Assembly (NCBI RefSeq): GCF_039521745.1
Contig: NZ_BAAACT010000153.1
DNA from: Faecalicatena contorta
GTDB taxonomy: Bacteria; Bacillota; Clostridia; Lachnospirales; Lachnospiraceae
Length of the DNA: 64,000 nucleotides
Reading direction: 5' to 3' (one strand)
The translations under genes were made by a program, and so were the position numbers. How positions within the stretch are numbered: the first letter of the stretch is position 1; the number at the start of each line of letters is the position of its first letter. Below are positions 16,822-25,725 of the stretch, one piece after another. Under the pieces are notes generated by a model. That model made no database searches and had not been told where the DNA came from. It saw only the letters and a list, made by a program, of their open reading frames with translations.

Positions 16822-17923
16822 GTGGTTTTGTTAGACGAATTAAAAGCAAGGCTTACTGCATACGAAGAACCGCTGAAAGATCTGAGGGATTCACTTTGAC
16901 TTAGCGTCAAAGAAAGAGCGGATTGAAGAGTTAGAAAGAAAGATAGAAGAACCCGGTTTCTGGGATGAGCCGGAAAAGTCGCGGCATACGATGCAGCATC
17001 TCAAGGCTCTCCAGGAGTCTGTCAAGCAGATCGAGCAGCTTTACGGGGATCATGAGGATATCGGTCTCCTGATCGAGATGAGCGAAGAGGATCCGGACGA
17101 GGAGACCATAAAGGGGATTGAGGAAGAACTGGCCCGTTTCGAAGAAGAATTTGAGGCGCTGCGGATCCAGACACTTCTGACAGGGGAATACGACAGCAGT
17201 AATGCGATTGTTACCCTGCATGCCGGCGCGGGCGGGACGGAATCCTGCGACTGGGCCAGCATGCTGTACCGGATGTACAGCCGTTGGGCAGAGAAAAAGG
17301 GCTTTTCACTGGAAGTGCTGGATTATCTGGACGGCGATGTGGCCGGGATAAAGGGCGTAACTTTTGAGGTGGAAGGAGAGAACGCATACGGATATCTGCG
17401 CTCCGAAAAGGGCGTGCACCGTCTGGTCAGAATCTCTCCGTTTAATGCTGCCGGTAAACGGCAGACATCGTTCGCATCCTGCGATGTGATCCCGGATATT
17501 GAGGATGACATTGACATTGAGATCAATGAGGAAGACCTGCGGATCGATACGTACCGTTCCGGCGGTGCAGGGGGGCAGCACGTCAATAAGACATCCTCTG
17601 CTGTCCGCATCACGCATCAGCCTACTGGGATTGTTGTTCAGTGCCAGAACGAACGTTCCCAGCATATGAACAAAGACAAGGCAATGCAGATGCTCAAGGC
17701 AAAGCTGTATCTGCTCAAACAGCAGGAGCAGGCGGATAAAGTGTCAGGAATCCGGGGCGAAGTCAAAGAGATCGGCTTCGGAAGCCAGATCAGGTCTTAT
17801 GTCATGCAGCCTTATACGATGGTGAAGGATCATCGTACGAATATGGAGATCAGTAATGTGAACGGGGTCATGGATGGAAACCTGGACCCGTTTATTAACG
17901 CATATCTGAGTATAAAACCATAA
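16822..17923 (+). CDS. prfB: Peptide chain release factor 2, with programmed +1 frameshift
   Basis: RF2 recognises UGA and UAA stop codons and triggers peptide release. The first 25 codons, from a GTG at 16822 with AGAGG 8 nt upstream, run into an in-frame TGA at 16897-16899. A +1 shift continues the frame at 16898 to give about 366 residues, the normal family length. The tripeptide SPF that reads the stop codon is in RISPFNAAGKR, and the catalytic GGQ is in GGAGGQHVNKT. It is probably co-transcribed with hom, 36 bp downstream. Confidence 0.96.
16894..16900 (+). promoter_or_regulatory. RF2 autoregulatory frameshift site CTTTGAC
   Basis: CTT TGA C is the canonical RF2 recoding site. When RF2 is scarce, the ribosome on CTT slips by one base past the TGA. 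A Shine-Dalgarno-like GAGGGA at 16884-16889 lies just upstream, as in other prfB genes, and stimulates slippage. Confidence 0.95.
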
Positions 17924-17959
17924 CAAAAGGAAAAGGGAAAAAGGAAAAAGGAGGAAAAC

Positions 17960-19177
17960 ATGGTAAATATAGCGGTAATGGGATACGGTACAGTGGGTTC
18001 GGGAGTCGTAGAGGTCATCAATACAAACGGGAAGCGGATCAATCAGAGAGTCGGTGATGAGATCAACATCAAATATGTTCTGGATCTCAGAGATTTTCCG
18101 GGAGATCCGATTCAGGAAAAACTGGTTCACGATTTTGACGTAATTGTAAATGATCCTGACGTTCAGATCGTGGTGGAGGTTATGGGCGGTATCGAGCCGG
18201 CTTATACTTTCGTCAAGCGCTGCCTGCAGGCTGGGAAAAGTGTAGCGACCTCTAACAAGGCTCTGGTGGCAAAACATGGGGCAGAACTTCTCTCCATTGC
18301 AAGAGACAACAATATCAACTTTTTGTTTGAAGCCAGCGTCGGAGGAGGCATCCCGATTATCCGTCCCCTGAATTCATCCATGACGGCCGATGAGATCGAA
18401 GAGATCACAGGAATCCTCAACGGAACAACGAACTATATGCTGAGCAAAATGTTCTATGAGGGGGCTGACTACGATGAAGTTCTGAAAGAAGCCCAGGCAA
18501 ACGGGTATGCGGAGCGCAACCCGGAGGCGGATGTGGAAGGCTACGATGCCTGCAGGAAAATTGCGATCCTGTCCTCCCTGATTTCAGGGCAGCAGGTAGA
18601 TTTTGAAGATATCTATACCGAAGGTATTACCAATATCACTAAAGAAGATATGATGTATGCGAAAGCACTCGGCATGACTATAAAGCTTCTCGCTTCCAGC
18701 AAAAGAGACGGCGATAATCTGCATGCGATTGTTGCTCCTTACATGCTCCATAAGGAGCACCCGCTCTATAATGTAAATGATGTATTCAATGCCATCTTTG
18801 TCCATGGCAATGTGCTTGGCGACGCCATGTTCTATGGCAGCGGAGCCGGAAAACTGCCGACAGCCAGTGCGGTTGTTTCCGATGTAGTGGATGAGGCGAA
18901 GCATTTGAACCGGAATATCATGACCATGTGGAAGAGTGAAAAGTTAAGCCTTCAGCCGATCTCGGCAACCAGTAAAAAGTATTTTGTAAGAATCCAGGGG
19001 GATGCCGATGCAATGAAGGCGCATCTGGAGAGCAAGTTCGGCCCAATCGAGATTGTGAAGGCAGAGGGCCTGAAAAACGAATTCGGTTTCGTTACAGGTG
19101 TGATGACAGAAGGTGCTTATGAAGAAAATGCGAAAGAATTTCCAAGCATTCTGCATATGATACGTGTAGAAGGTTAA
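17960..19177 (+). CDS. hom: Homoserine dehydrogenase
   Basis: The 405-residue NAD(P)-dependent enzyme reduces aspartate semialdehyde to homoserine, the branch to threonine and methionine. The Rossmann motif GYGTVGSG is at residues 8-15; ATSNKALVAKHG, FEASVGGGIPI and ILNGTTNYML form the catalytic domain; the C-terminal part (about 340-405, starting KKYFVRIQGD) is an ACT-like regulatory domain, often the site of threonine feedback. AAGGAGG is 5 nt upstream. It is the first gene of a hom-apgM-like-lysC run. Confidence 0.97.
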   Translation: MVNIAVMGYGTVGSGVVEVINTNGKRINQRVGDEINIKYVLDLRDFPGDPIQEKLVHDFDVIVNDPDVQIVVEVMGGIEPAYTFVKRCLQAGKSVATSNKALVAKHGAELLSIARDNNINFLFEASVGGGIPIIRPLNSSMTADEIEEITGILNGTTNYMLSKMFYEGADYDEVLKEAQANGYAERNPEADVEGYDACRKIAILSSLISGQQVDFEDIYTEGITNITKEDMMYAKALGMTIKLLASSKRDGDNLHAIVAPYMLHKEHPLYNVNDVFNAIFVHGNVLGDAMFYGSGAGKLPTASAVVSDVVDEAKHLNRNIMTMWKSEKLSLQPISATSKKYFVRIQGDADAMKAHLESKFGPIEIVKAEGLKNEFGFVTGVMTEGAYEENAKEFPSILHMIRVEG

Positions 19178-19210
19178 GATAAAGACCTGAAAATAAACTG
19201 GAGGCAAAAC

Positions 19211-20416
19211 ATGAAATATGTAATTGTACTGTGTGACGGAGCTGCAGATGAACCGCTGGAGGAACTGGGCGGCAGAACCCCGCTGCAGGCAGCTGAGACT
19301 CCCAACACAGATAAACTGGCGCCCAAATCAGAGATCGGCATGGTCCGCACCGTGCCTGCAGGGATGGCGCCCGGGAGCGATACGGCGAATCTGTCCGTGA
19401 TCGGATATGACCCAAAAGAATATTATACAGGAAGATCCCCGTTGGAAGCGTTGAGCATAGGAGTGGATATGGAACCGTCTGACGTTGCTTTCCGCTGCAA
19501 TATTGTGACATTGACGGAGGCGCAGGACTGCTATGAAGACAGAGTGATTGTGGACCACAGCTCCGATGAAATCAGCACAGAGGACGCGGCCGTACTCGTT
19601 GAGGCACTGAAGGAAGGACTGGAGCGGGAAGGCTACGAGTTCTATGTGGGAACCAGCTACAGACACCTTCTGATTCAGAAAGAGGGCAGGGTAGTGGAGC
19701 TGACCGCACCCCATGATATTCTGACCAGGAGAATCGGGGACTATCTGCCCGCCGATTCTGTCCTGCGGGAGATGATGGAAAAAAGTTATGACATACTATC
19801 CGTCCATCCACTGAATGTTGAGAGAAAAAGGCAGGGGAAGAACCCGGCCAATTCCGCTTGGTTCTGGGGAGCAGGCACAAGGCCTATGCTGACTTCCTTT
19901 GAAGAAAAGTTCGGAAAGAAAGGCGCCATGATCTCAGCGGTGGATCTGCTGAAAGGCATTGCCACAGGGGCCGGGATGCACAATATTCCGGTGGATGGAG
20001 CCAATGGCGGTTTACATACCAATTATGCCGGAAAAGCAAAGGCTGCTGTGAAAGCTCTGACACAGGAGGGGTATGATTTCGCCTACATCCATGTGGAGGC
20101 GCCAGATGAGATGGGGCATCAGGGCAGTTTTAAAAATAAAATAACGGCCATTGAGAATATCGATGCCCATATCATCGGCCCGGTGGTTGAGATGCTGGAA
20201 GCGGCGGGGGAAGAGTTCCGCATGCTGATACTTCCGGATCATCCGACACCGGTGAGCGTGCGCACTCATACAGGAGATCCTGTGCCATACCTGCTATATG
20301 ACAGCAGAAATGCAGTGCAGGGTTTGGCTTCCTACGACGAGGAGAGTGCTCGCTGCAGCGGAATAAGGGAAGAAGTGGGACACACATTGATTTCCCGTCT
20401 TTTCGAGCAGAAATAA
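19211..20416 (+). CDS. ApgM-family phosphoglycerate-mutase-like enzyme, candidate homoserine kinase
   Basis: The 401-residue protein belongs to the alkaline phosphatase superfamily, ApgM/independent phosphoglycerate mutase type. Metal-site motifs are CDGAADEP at the N terminus, GSDTANLSVIGYDP with the active-site Ser near residue 56-60, DEMGHQG near 300, and ILPDHPTP near 343. In clostridia and Bacteroides this exact context between homoserine dehydrogenase and aspartokinase led to the annotation 'proposed homoserine kinase'. No conventional thrB is in the window. Spacing to both neighbours is about 32 bp, each gene with its own ribosome binding site. The alternative is a plain phosphoglycerate mutase. 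Confidence 0.85.
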   Translation: MKYVIVLCDGAADEPLEELGGRTPLQAAETPNTDKLAPKSEIGMVRTVPAGMAPGSDTANLSVIGYDPKEYYTGRSPLEALSIGVDMEPSDVAFRCNIVTLTEAQDCYEDRVIVDHSSDEISTEDAAVLVEALKEGLEREGYEFYVGTSYRHLLIQKEGRVVELTAPHDILTRRIGDYLPADSVLREMMEKSYDILSVHPLNVERKRQGKNPANSAWFWGAGTRPMLTSFEEKFGKKGAMISAVDLLKGIATGAGMHNIPVDGANGGLHTNYAGKAKAAVKALTQEGYDFAYIHVEAPDEMGHQGSFKNKITAIENIDAHIIGPVVEMLEAAGEEFRMLILPDHPTPVSVRTHTGDPVPYLLYDSRNAVQGLASYDEESARCSGIREEVGHTLISRLFEQK

Positions 20417-20447
20417 TGCACAGCCGGTTAGAAATCAGGAGGACAAC

Positions 20448-21656
20448 ATGCTGATAGTTAAAAAATTTGGGGGAAGTTCAGTTGCGGACAGGGAATGCCT
20501 TTTCCGCGTGGCTGAGCGCTGTATCGAAGAATACAGAAAAGGAAACGACGTGATCGTTGTCTTGTCTGCAATGGGGGACACAACGGACGACCTCATAGAA
20601 AAAGCGAAGTTAATCACTGCAGAACCGTCGAAAAGAGAGATGGATATGCTGCTTACAACGGGAGAGCAGGTCTCGGCATCTTTGCTGGCTATGGCCGTCA
20701 ACTCGCTGGGAGTGCCGGCCGTCTCACTGAATGCATTCCAGGTCAGGATGCACTGTACATCTGCTTACGGCAATGCCAGGTTTAAACGGGTAGAATCCGA
20801 AAGAATACGCCACGAGCTGGATTCCAAAAAAATAGTGGTTGTCACAGGCTTTCAGGGCGTGAATAAATACGAGGATTATGCAACACTTGGCAGAGGCGGT
20901 TCAGACACCACCGCGGTAGCCATTGCGGCTGCACTTCATGCGGATGCCTGCGAGATCTATACGGATGTGGACGGCGTATACACTGCGGATCCGCGGATCG
21001 TGCCGAATGCGAGGAAACTGGATGCCATCAGTTATGATGAGATGCTGGAGCTCGCGTCACTTGGGGCGAGAGTGCTTCATAACCGTTCCGTGGAGATGGC
21101 AAAAAAATACGGTGTACAGCTGGTCGTACGTTCCAGTCTGAACAGAAATGAAGGAACGGTAGTCAAGGAGGTAGTGAAATTGGAGAAAATGTTAATCAGC
21201 GGAGTTGCTTCCGACAAAAATACATCCAGAGTTTCCGTGATCGGTGTAGACGATAAGCCCGGCGTGGCATTTAAAATATTCAATACACTGGCGAGGAAGG
21301 GGATCAATGTGGATATCATCTTGCAGTCAGTAGGACGAGAGGGAACAAAAGACATCTCCTTTACCGTTGCACAGGACGATCTGGAAGAAACGCTCAGGAT
21401 TCTGAATGAGAATAAAGAGGAGCTGACAATCCAGGCAATCGAACACAAAGATAATGTAGCCAAAATCTCCATCGTCGGTGCGGGGATGATGAGCAATCCG
21501 GGTGTGGCAGCAAAAATGTTTGAGGCACTGTTCAATGCGGGCGTAAATATCAACATGATATCCACATCCGAAGTGCGGATTACCGTGCTGATTGAAGAAA
21601 ACGATGTAGAAAGAGCCATGATAGCAGTACACGACAGATTCGGGCTGGCGGAGTAA
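20448..21656 (+). CDS. lysC: Aspartokinase with C-terminal ACT domains
   Basis: The 402-residue kinase phosphorylates aspartate, the entry step to lysine, threonine and methionine. KKFGGSSVAD at the N terminus binds ATP and aspartate; the segment GRGGSDTTAVA near residue 150 is a kinase signature. Two ACT domains near 265-330 and 345-400 (for example GVDDKPGVAFKIF and GAGMMSNPGVAAKMF) bind the feedback amino acid. AGGAGGACAAC precedes the ATG. No lysine riboswitch is visible upstream; it appears to be transcribed with hom. A giant palindrome follows. Confidence 0.96.
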   Translation: MLIVKKFGGSSVADRECLFRVAERCIEEYRKGNDVIVVLSAMGDTTDDLIEKAKLITAEPSKREMDMLLTTGEQVSASLLAMAVNSLGVPAVSLNAFQVRMHCTSAYGNARFKRVESERIRHELDSKKIVVVTGFQGVNKYEDYATLGRGGSDTTAVAIAAALHADACEIYTDVDGVYTADPRIVPNARKLDAISYDEMLELASLGARVLHNRSVEMAKKYGVQLVVRSSLNRNEGTVVKEVVKLEKMLISGVASDKNTSRVSVIGVDDKPGVAFKIFNTLARKGINVDIILQSVGREGTKDISFTVAQDDLEETLRILNENKEELTIQAIEHKDNVAKISIVGAGMMSNPGVAAKMFEALFNAGVNINMISTSEVRITVLIEENDVERAMIAVHDRFGLAE

Positions 21657-21741
21657 TGGATTGAGGGGCACTTTCCTGACCAGGAAGAAGTCGGGCCCGT
21701 ATGTGTGCGGTACTGGGCGGGAGGACGGATGAGGGCATTTA

Positions 21742-21863
21742 GGCGGCGGTAAGCGCCTCTTCATCAAAAAGAGCATTGAAATATGGAACGGCTGCAGGAT
21801 CACAAGCCCTGCAGGCGTTCCATATTTCAATGCTCTTTTTGATTAGGGACGCTTACCGCCGCC
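21742..21863. repeat. Giant palindrome between convergent lysC and XRE genes
   Basis: Three nested stems are visible. The outer one is GGCGGCGGTAAGCG (21742-21755) with 21850-21863. The middle one is a perfect 28-bp stem (21763-21790 with 21816-21843) flanked by A5 and T5 runs, so it can act as a bidirectional terminator. The apical one is CTGCAGG/CCTGCAG. Weaker complementarity extends outwards (TGAGGGC with GCCCTCA, then GTATG..GCGG with CCGCATAC) to roughly 21699-21913, so nearly the whole intergenic gap is an imperfect palindrome. Confidence 0.85.
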
Positions 21864-21918
21864 GGCAGCCCTCAGTCAGGCCATATTCCCATCTCCTACG
21901 GCGTCCGCATACTCTCCA

Positions 21919-22293
21919 CTATTCAACGAGTAACCTTCTGACTACTGCTTTTACGTCTTCACCTGCATTCCGGACGCCCATGACAATTGCAACCTCTTCT
22001 TCTGAAAGATATAGGGTGTCACCGGTCAGGAGTTCTATTCCTGGTTGAAATGGTCCTTTATCTTCCTGGATTATAACGTCTGCCCTGTAGGGATGTTTAA
22101 TCAGATCGTCCAGTGTTATGTTATAAATCTGTGCAATTTTGAGGAGCAGGTCTAGATCCGGCGTTCTTTTGCCGGTTTCGTAGTTTGAATATGCCTGCCG
22201 GGAGATGTTCAGCACTCTACCAAGTTCTTTTTGAGTCATTTTGCGGGCCTTTCTGTAACGCCCCAAGTTTTCAACCAGTTGTATATTGGCCAA
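21919..22293 (-). CDS. XRE-family helix-turn-helix regulator
   Basis: The 124-residue protein has a Cro/CI-type HTH at residues 9-63 (MTQKELGRVLNISRQAYSNY, then GKRTPDLDLLLKIAQIY), followed by a conserved-looking C-terminal region of about 60 residues without a clear domain, ending in a helical segment (LSEEEVAIVMGVRNAG). I start at a TTG at 22293, because GGAGG lies 7 nt upstream of it; a GTG at 22311 has no such site. It has its own extended -10 promoter and stands next to a CYTH gene on the same strand. The target is unknown. Confidence 0.85.
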   Translation of the reverse strand: MANIQLVENLGRYRKARKMTQKELGRVLNISRQAYSNYETGKRTPDLDLLLKIAQIYNITLDDLIKHPYRADVIIQEDKGPFQPGIELLTGDTLYLSEEEVAIVMGVRNAGEDVKAVVRRLLVE

Positions 22294-22333
22294 TGTGACA
22301 CCTCCATTCACAGGAAAATTGAAATCTTCATAA

Positions 22334-22339
22334 ATTATA
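22334..22339 (-). promoter_or_regulatory. Candidate extended -10 promoter of the XRE gene
   Basis: On the minus strand TGCTATAAT gives a perfect -10 with TGn extension, about 40 bp before the start codon. Confidence 0.55.
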
Positions 22340-22418
22340 GCAATTTTTCCTGCAAATAGATATTTTTGCCACGAAACGTATATTTGATGCGAAAAGCAAC
22401 TTTACGTTGCCTATTGCT

Positions 22419-22865
22419 TTATCGGCTTAATATGCTGTTATGGTACCTGGAGGAGAAGGTGACATCTTCGCCGAACCAGGATGGCGCCTGGAAGGAGACG
22501 GCAGTTTCCTCATCTGGAAATTCAACTTCAGCCAGAATCAGAGGTTCCAGATCGCCGTGAAAAAGATCCAGCTCAATGGTAAGTCCGTTGTCCAGCGGCA
22601 GCATATAGCGTGTCTTCTGGATCAGCCGTCCGTCAATTTTTGCTTTCAGGTGATGATAGGCCTCTGACGTCAGGGGGAGGTTGTATTCCTCGCGTACCAT
22701 CAGCCCTTTTGATTTATAGGTGAGTACATAGTCTTCGTTGTCTCTTCGGATGCGCACCACGGGTTCCGTGCAGAGATAGCCCTGCTCGATCTGCCGGCTT
22801 GGATACTCTTCCAGGCGGCAGGGAATGTTGTCTTTATCGATCAGATATTTGCGTTCGATTTCCAT
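22419..22865 (-). CDS. CYTH domain protein (triphosphate tunnel metalloenzyme family)
   Basis: The 148-residue protein begins MEIERKYLI, the ExExK signature of CYTH proteins, which bind triphosphates in an eight-stranded tunnel with Mg or Mn. Further family strands are VVRIRRDNEDYVLTYKSKG, REEYNLPL, KTRYMLPL, TIELDLF and LAEVEFPDEE. Family members act as inorganic triphosphatases or, more rarely, adenylate cyclases; the substrate cannot be told from sequence. AAGGAG is 6 nt upstream of the ATG. It is divergent from the DJ-1-like gene. Confidence 0.9.
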   Translation of the reverse strand: MEIERKYLIDKDNIPCRLEEYPSRQIEQGYLCTEPVVRIRRDNEDYVLTYKSKGLMVREEYNLPLTSEAYHHLKAKIDGRLIQKTRYMLPLDNGLTIELDLFHGDLEPLILAEVEFPDEETAVSFQAPSWFGEDVTFSSRYHNSILSR

Positions 22866-22891
22866 AAAGTGCTCCTTATCATTTTTTTATT

Positions 22892-22920
22892 ATCATAATA
22901 CTGCGTGTAAAAATTGTAAA
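22892..22920 (-). promoter_or_regulatory. Sigma-A-type promoter of the CYTH gene
   Basis: On the minus strand TTTACA (22915-22920), a 17-bp spacer and TATGAT (22892-22897) lie about 30 bp upstream of the ATG. Confidence 0.55.
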
Positions 22921-22923
22921 CCA

Positions 22924-22952
22924 TTGCATTTCCAGACTTCATTTGATACACT
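22924..22952 (+). promoter_or_regulatory. Sigma-A-type promoter of the DJ-1-like gene
   Basis: TTGCAT (22924-22929), a 17-bp spacer and TACACT (22947-22952), with TGA directly before the -10 hexamer. It is back to back with the CYTH promoter. Confidence 0.55.
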
Positions 22953-23006
22953 GAAATTGTGCTGAAAATGCAGACAGTAAAGTGTAATTTGAAGGAGGAA
23001 TCAGTG

Positions 23007-23555
23007 ATGAAGGATGTGAAAGTATTTCTGGCGGATGGCTTTGAAGAAATCGAAGGACTCACCGTTGTGGATCTGCTCCGGAGGGCGGGGGCTGCCGTCG
23101 ATACAGTGTCCGTAACCGGACGTTCTGTGATTAGCGGCGCCCACGGAATCAAGGTGGAGGCAGATATTCTGATTGAAGAGGCAGACTTCTCCGGGACAGA
23201 TATGCTGGTTCTGCCGGGAGGCATGCCGGGGACAGTGCATCTCCAGGAGCATCCGGGGCTGAACGGGCTTCTCAGGGACTTTTACGGCAGGGGAAAATAT
23301 ATTGCGGCAATCTGTGCGGCGCCGAGTATTCTGGGAGGACTTGGGTTTCTGAAAGGACGCAGGGCATGTGCCTACCCCTCAAAAGAGAAGGAACTGACCG
23401 GCGCGGAAGTGGTACGGACACCTGTGGCAGTGGATGGAAACATCATAACGAGCCGCGGAATGGGTACTGCGATACCATTTTCCCTGGAATTGATTTCCTT
23501 ACTGTGCGGGGCTGAAAAGTCAGACGAAGTCAGAGCGTCAATCATATTTGGGTAA
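23007..23555 (+). CDS. DJ-1/PfpI family protein
   Basis: The 182-residue protein has the DJ-1 fold: VFLADGFEEIEGLTVVDLLRR at the start with the conserved Glu (about residue 16), VLPGGMPG in the middle, and the nucleophile elbow AAICAAPSILG with Cys near residue 101. This is the ThiJ/YajL branch; members act as glyoxalases, deglycase-like or chaperone proteins, and the precise activity cannot be read here. I chose the ATG at 23007 because AAGGAGG lies 8 nt upstream; an in-frame upstream ATG lacks a site. Confidence 0.9.
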   Translation: MKDVKVFLADGFEEIEGLTVVDLLRRAGAAVDTVSVTGRSVISGAHGIKVEADILIEEADFSGTDMLVLPGGMPGTVHLQEHPGLNGLLRDFYGRGKYIAAICAAPSILGGLGFLKGRRACAYPSKEKELTGAEVVRTPVAVDGNIITSRGMGTAIPFSLELISLLCGAEKSDEVRASIIFG

Positions 23556-23635
23556 AAAGTATCCAAAAGGCTTAAAAACCCCGAAAAATAAGGAATAACA
23601 AGTAAAAAGTACTGGAAATTTACTGACGAATGTGC

Positions 23636-23641
23636 TATACT
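23636..23641 (+). promoter_or_regulatory. Candidate extended -10 promoter of tig
   Basis: TGCTATACT gives a TGn-extended -10 hexamer about 98 bp upstream of tig. No strong -35 hexamer is seen. The roughly 90-nt leader has no evident terminator or HrcA/CtsR operator. Confidence 0.45.
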
Positions 23642-23738
23642 CCTTTAATGACTGTGAATGTATATTATCAGGTACGGAACCGCCTGACTGATACAAAACT
23701 GCATGACGAATGGTACGAATCAAGGAGGAAGATAAAAA

Positions 23739-25025
23739 ATGAGTTTACAGGTAGAAAAGTTAGAACATAATATGGCGAAACTTACGATCGAAGTTCCGGC
23801 CGAGGAAGTGGAGCAGGCTCTCCAGGCATCATACTTAAAACAGCGCAATCAGATTAGTATGCCTGGTTTCCGCAAGGGAAAAGTGCCGAGACAGATGGTT
23901 GAGAAGATGTACGGACCGGAAGTGTTCTATGATGATGCGGCAAACAAGCTGGTTCAGGAAGCCTACGCAAAAGCTTTTGATGAGTGCGAGCTGGAGCTTG
24001 TGACACCACCGGATATCGATGTTGTACAGCTGGAAAAGGGAAAGCCGTTTATCTTTACTGCAGAAGTTGCAGTAAAGCCGGAAGTGACCCTTGGCGAATA
24101 TAAAGGATTAAAGGTAGATAAGATATCCACCAGAGTTACCGCAAAAGAAATCGATGAAGAGATCGACAAAGAGCGCGAGCGCAATGCGAGAACTGTCGAT
24201 GTGACAGACCGCACAGTGGAAGATAACGACCAGATCACACTGGATTTTGAAGGATTTGTTGACGGAGTGGCATTCCCAGGGGGAAAAGCACAGGATTATC
24301 CGCTGGTTATCGGATCCGGATCTTTCATCCCGGGATTCGAGGAGCAGTTGATCGGTGCTGAGATCGGTAAAGAGATGGAAGTCAATGTGACATTCCCGGA
24401 GGAATACCAGTCAGCAGAACTTGCTGGAAAAGATGCTGTATTTAAATGTACAGTGCATGCAATTAAGGCAAAGGAACTTCCGGAACTGGACGATGAGTTT
24501 GCTTCTGAAGTATCCGAGTGTGAGACACTGGAAGACTATAAGGCAGAAGTAAAGAAAAAGATCAAAGAGCGCAAAGAACGCGAAGGAAAAGAAAAGAAAG
24601 AAAACCAGGTAATTGATATGGCTGCAGAGAATGCGCAGGTAGACATTCCGGAAGCAATGATCCAGATGAAGATGAGAGAGATCTTAGGGGAATTAGAACA
24701 GCGCATCCAGCAGCAGGGCCTGAGCATGGAGCAGTACCTTCAGTTTACGGGTGTGTCAAAAGAGGGTATGCTTGCGGAGTTAAGGCCGGAGGCAGAGAAG
24801 CGTATTAAGACGAAACTGGTTATGGAAGCAATCGTAAAAGCTGAGAATCTTGAGACATCCGAGGAACGTCTGCAGGAAGAACTGCAGAAGATGGCGGATG
24901 CTTATGAGATGGAAGTTGAGAAACTCAGAGGCTTCATGGGAGAGAATGAAAAGAAGCAGATGGAGGATGGCCTTGCCGTACAGGAAGCCATTAAACTGCT
25001 GGTAGCTTCTGCTGTGGAAGAGTAA
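23739..25025 (+). CDS. tig: Trigger factor
   Basis: The 428-residue ribosome-bound chaperone with peptidyl-prolyl isomerase activity meets nascent chains. The N-terminal ribosome-binding domain contains PGFRKGKVP (about residues 41-50). The FKBP-type domain is near 160-245 (TLDFEGFVDGVAFPGG, then FIPGFEEQLIG). The long helical C-terminal domain is Lys/Glu rich. CAAGGAGGAAG is the ribosome binding site. It leads the tig-clpP-clpX-lon chaperone/protease block. Confidence 0.97.
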   Translation: MSLQVEKLEHNMAKLTIEVPAEEVEQALQASYLKQRNQISMPGFRKGKVPRQMVEKMYGPEVFYDDAANKLVQEAYAKAFDECELELVTPPDIDVVQLEKGKPFIFTAEVAVKPEVTLGEYKGLKVDKISTRVTAKEIDEEIDKERERNARTVDVTDRTVEDNDQITLDFEGFVDGVAFPGGKAQDYPLVIGSGSFIPGFEEQLIGAEIGKEMEVNVTFPEEYQSAELAGKDAVFKCTVHAIKAKELPELDDEFASEVSECETLEDYKAEVKKKIKERKEREGKEKKENQVIDMAAENAQVDIPEAMIQMKMREILGELEQRIQQQGLSMEQYLQFTGVSKEGMLAELRPEAEKRIKTKLVMEAIVKAENLETSEERLQEELQKMADAYEMEVEKLRGFMGENEKKQMEDGLAVQEAIKLLVASAVEE

Positions 25026-25119
25026 ATCAATGGGCTTTATGACTGAGCAGAGATAACCCGGTGATTTGCCCAGCATATGCCGGGCAGTCCGTATTCAAAA
25101 ATTATTAGGAGGGACATCA

Positions 25120-25701
25120 ATGAGTTTAGTACCTTATGTCATTGAGCAGACGAGCCGTGGAGAACGTTCCTACGACATATACTCAAGATTATTAAAAGAA
25201 AGAATCATTTTCCTTGGAGAAGAGGTAAATGATGTATCGGCAAGCGTAATTGTTGCAGAGCTTCTCTTTTTGGAAGCTGAGGATCCAGATAAGGATATCC
25301 AGCTGTACATCAACAGCCCTGGTGGTTCTGTAACCTCAGGAATGGCAATCTATGACACCATGCAGTACATCAAGTGCGACGTTTCTACCGTGTGCATCGG
25401 TATGGCGGCAAGCATGGGGGCATTTTTGCTGTCCGGCGGCAAGAAGGGCAAACGCTTTGCGCTTCCTAACGCCGAGATTATGATTCATCAGCCGTCAGGC
25501 GGAGCACAGGGGCAGGCAACTGAGATTCAGATCGTAGCAGAGCATATTCTGAAGACACGCCAGAAGTTGAACCAGATACTGGCCGAGAACACCGGACAGA
25601 GCCTGGACGTGATCAAGGTCGATACAGAGAGGGACAATTATATGTCGGCTCTGGAGGCTAAGGAGTATGGATTAATAGATGAGGTAATTGCCAGTCATTA
25701 A
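25120..25701 (+). CDS. clpP: ATP-dependent Clp protease proteolytic subunit
   Basis: The 193-residue serine protease forms the double-heptamer chamber served by ClpX. The triad is visible: Ser in GMAASMGAFLLSGG (about 98), His in MIHQPSGG (about 123) and Asp in VDTERDNYMS (about 172). The start MSLVPYVIEQ with AGGAGGG about 7 nt upstream matches other ClpP proteins; an in-frame ATG 54 bp earlier has no ribosome binding site. Confidence 0.98.
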   Translation: MSLVPYVIEQTSRGERSYDIYSRLLKERIIFLGEEVNDVSASVIVAELLFLEAEDPDKDIQLYINSPGGSVTSGMAIYDTMQYIKCDVSTVCIGMAASMGAFLLSGGKKGKRFALPNAEIMIHQPSGGAQGQATEIQIVAEHILKTRQKLNQILAENTGQSLDVIKVDTERDNYMSALEAKEYGLIDEVIASH

Positions 25702-25725
25702 GGGCAATATGAGGTGAAAAGCATT

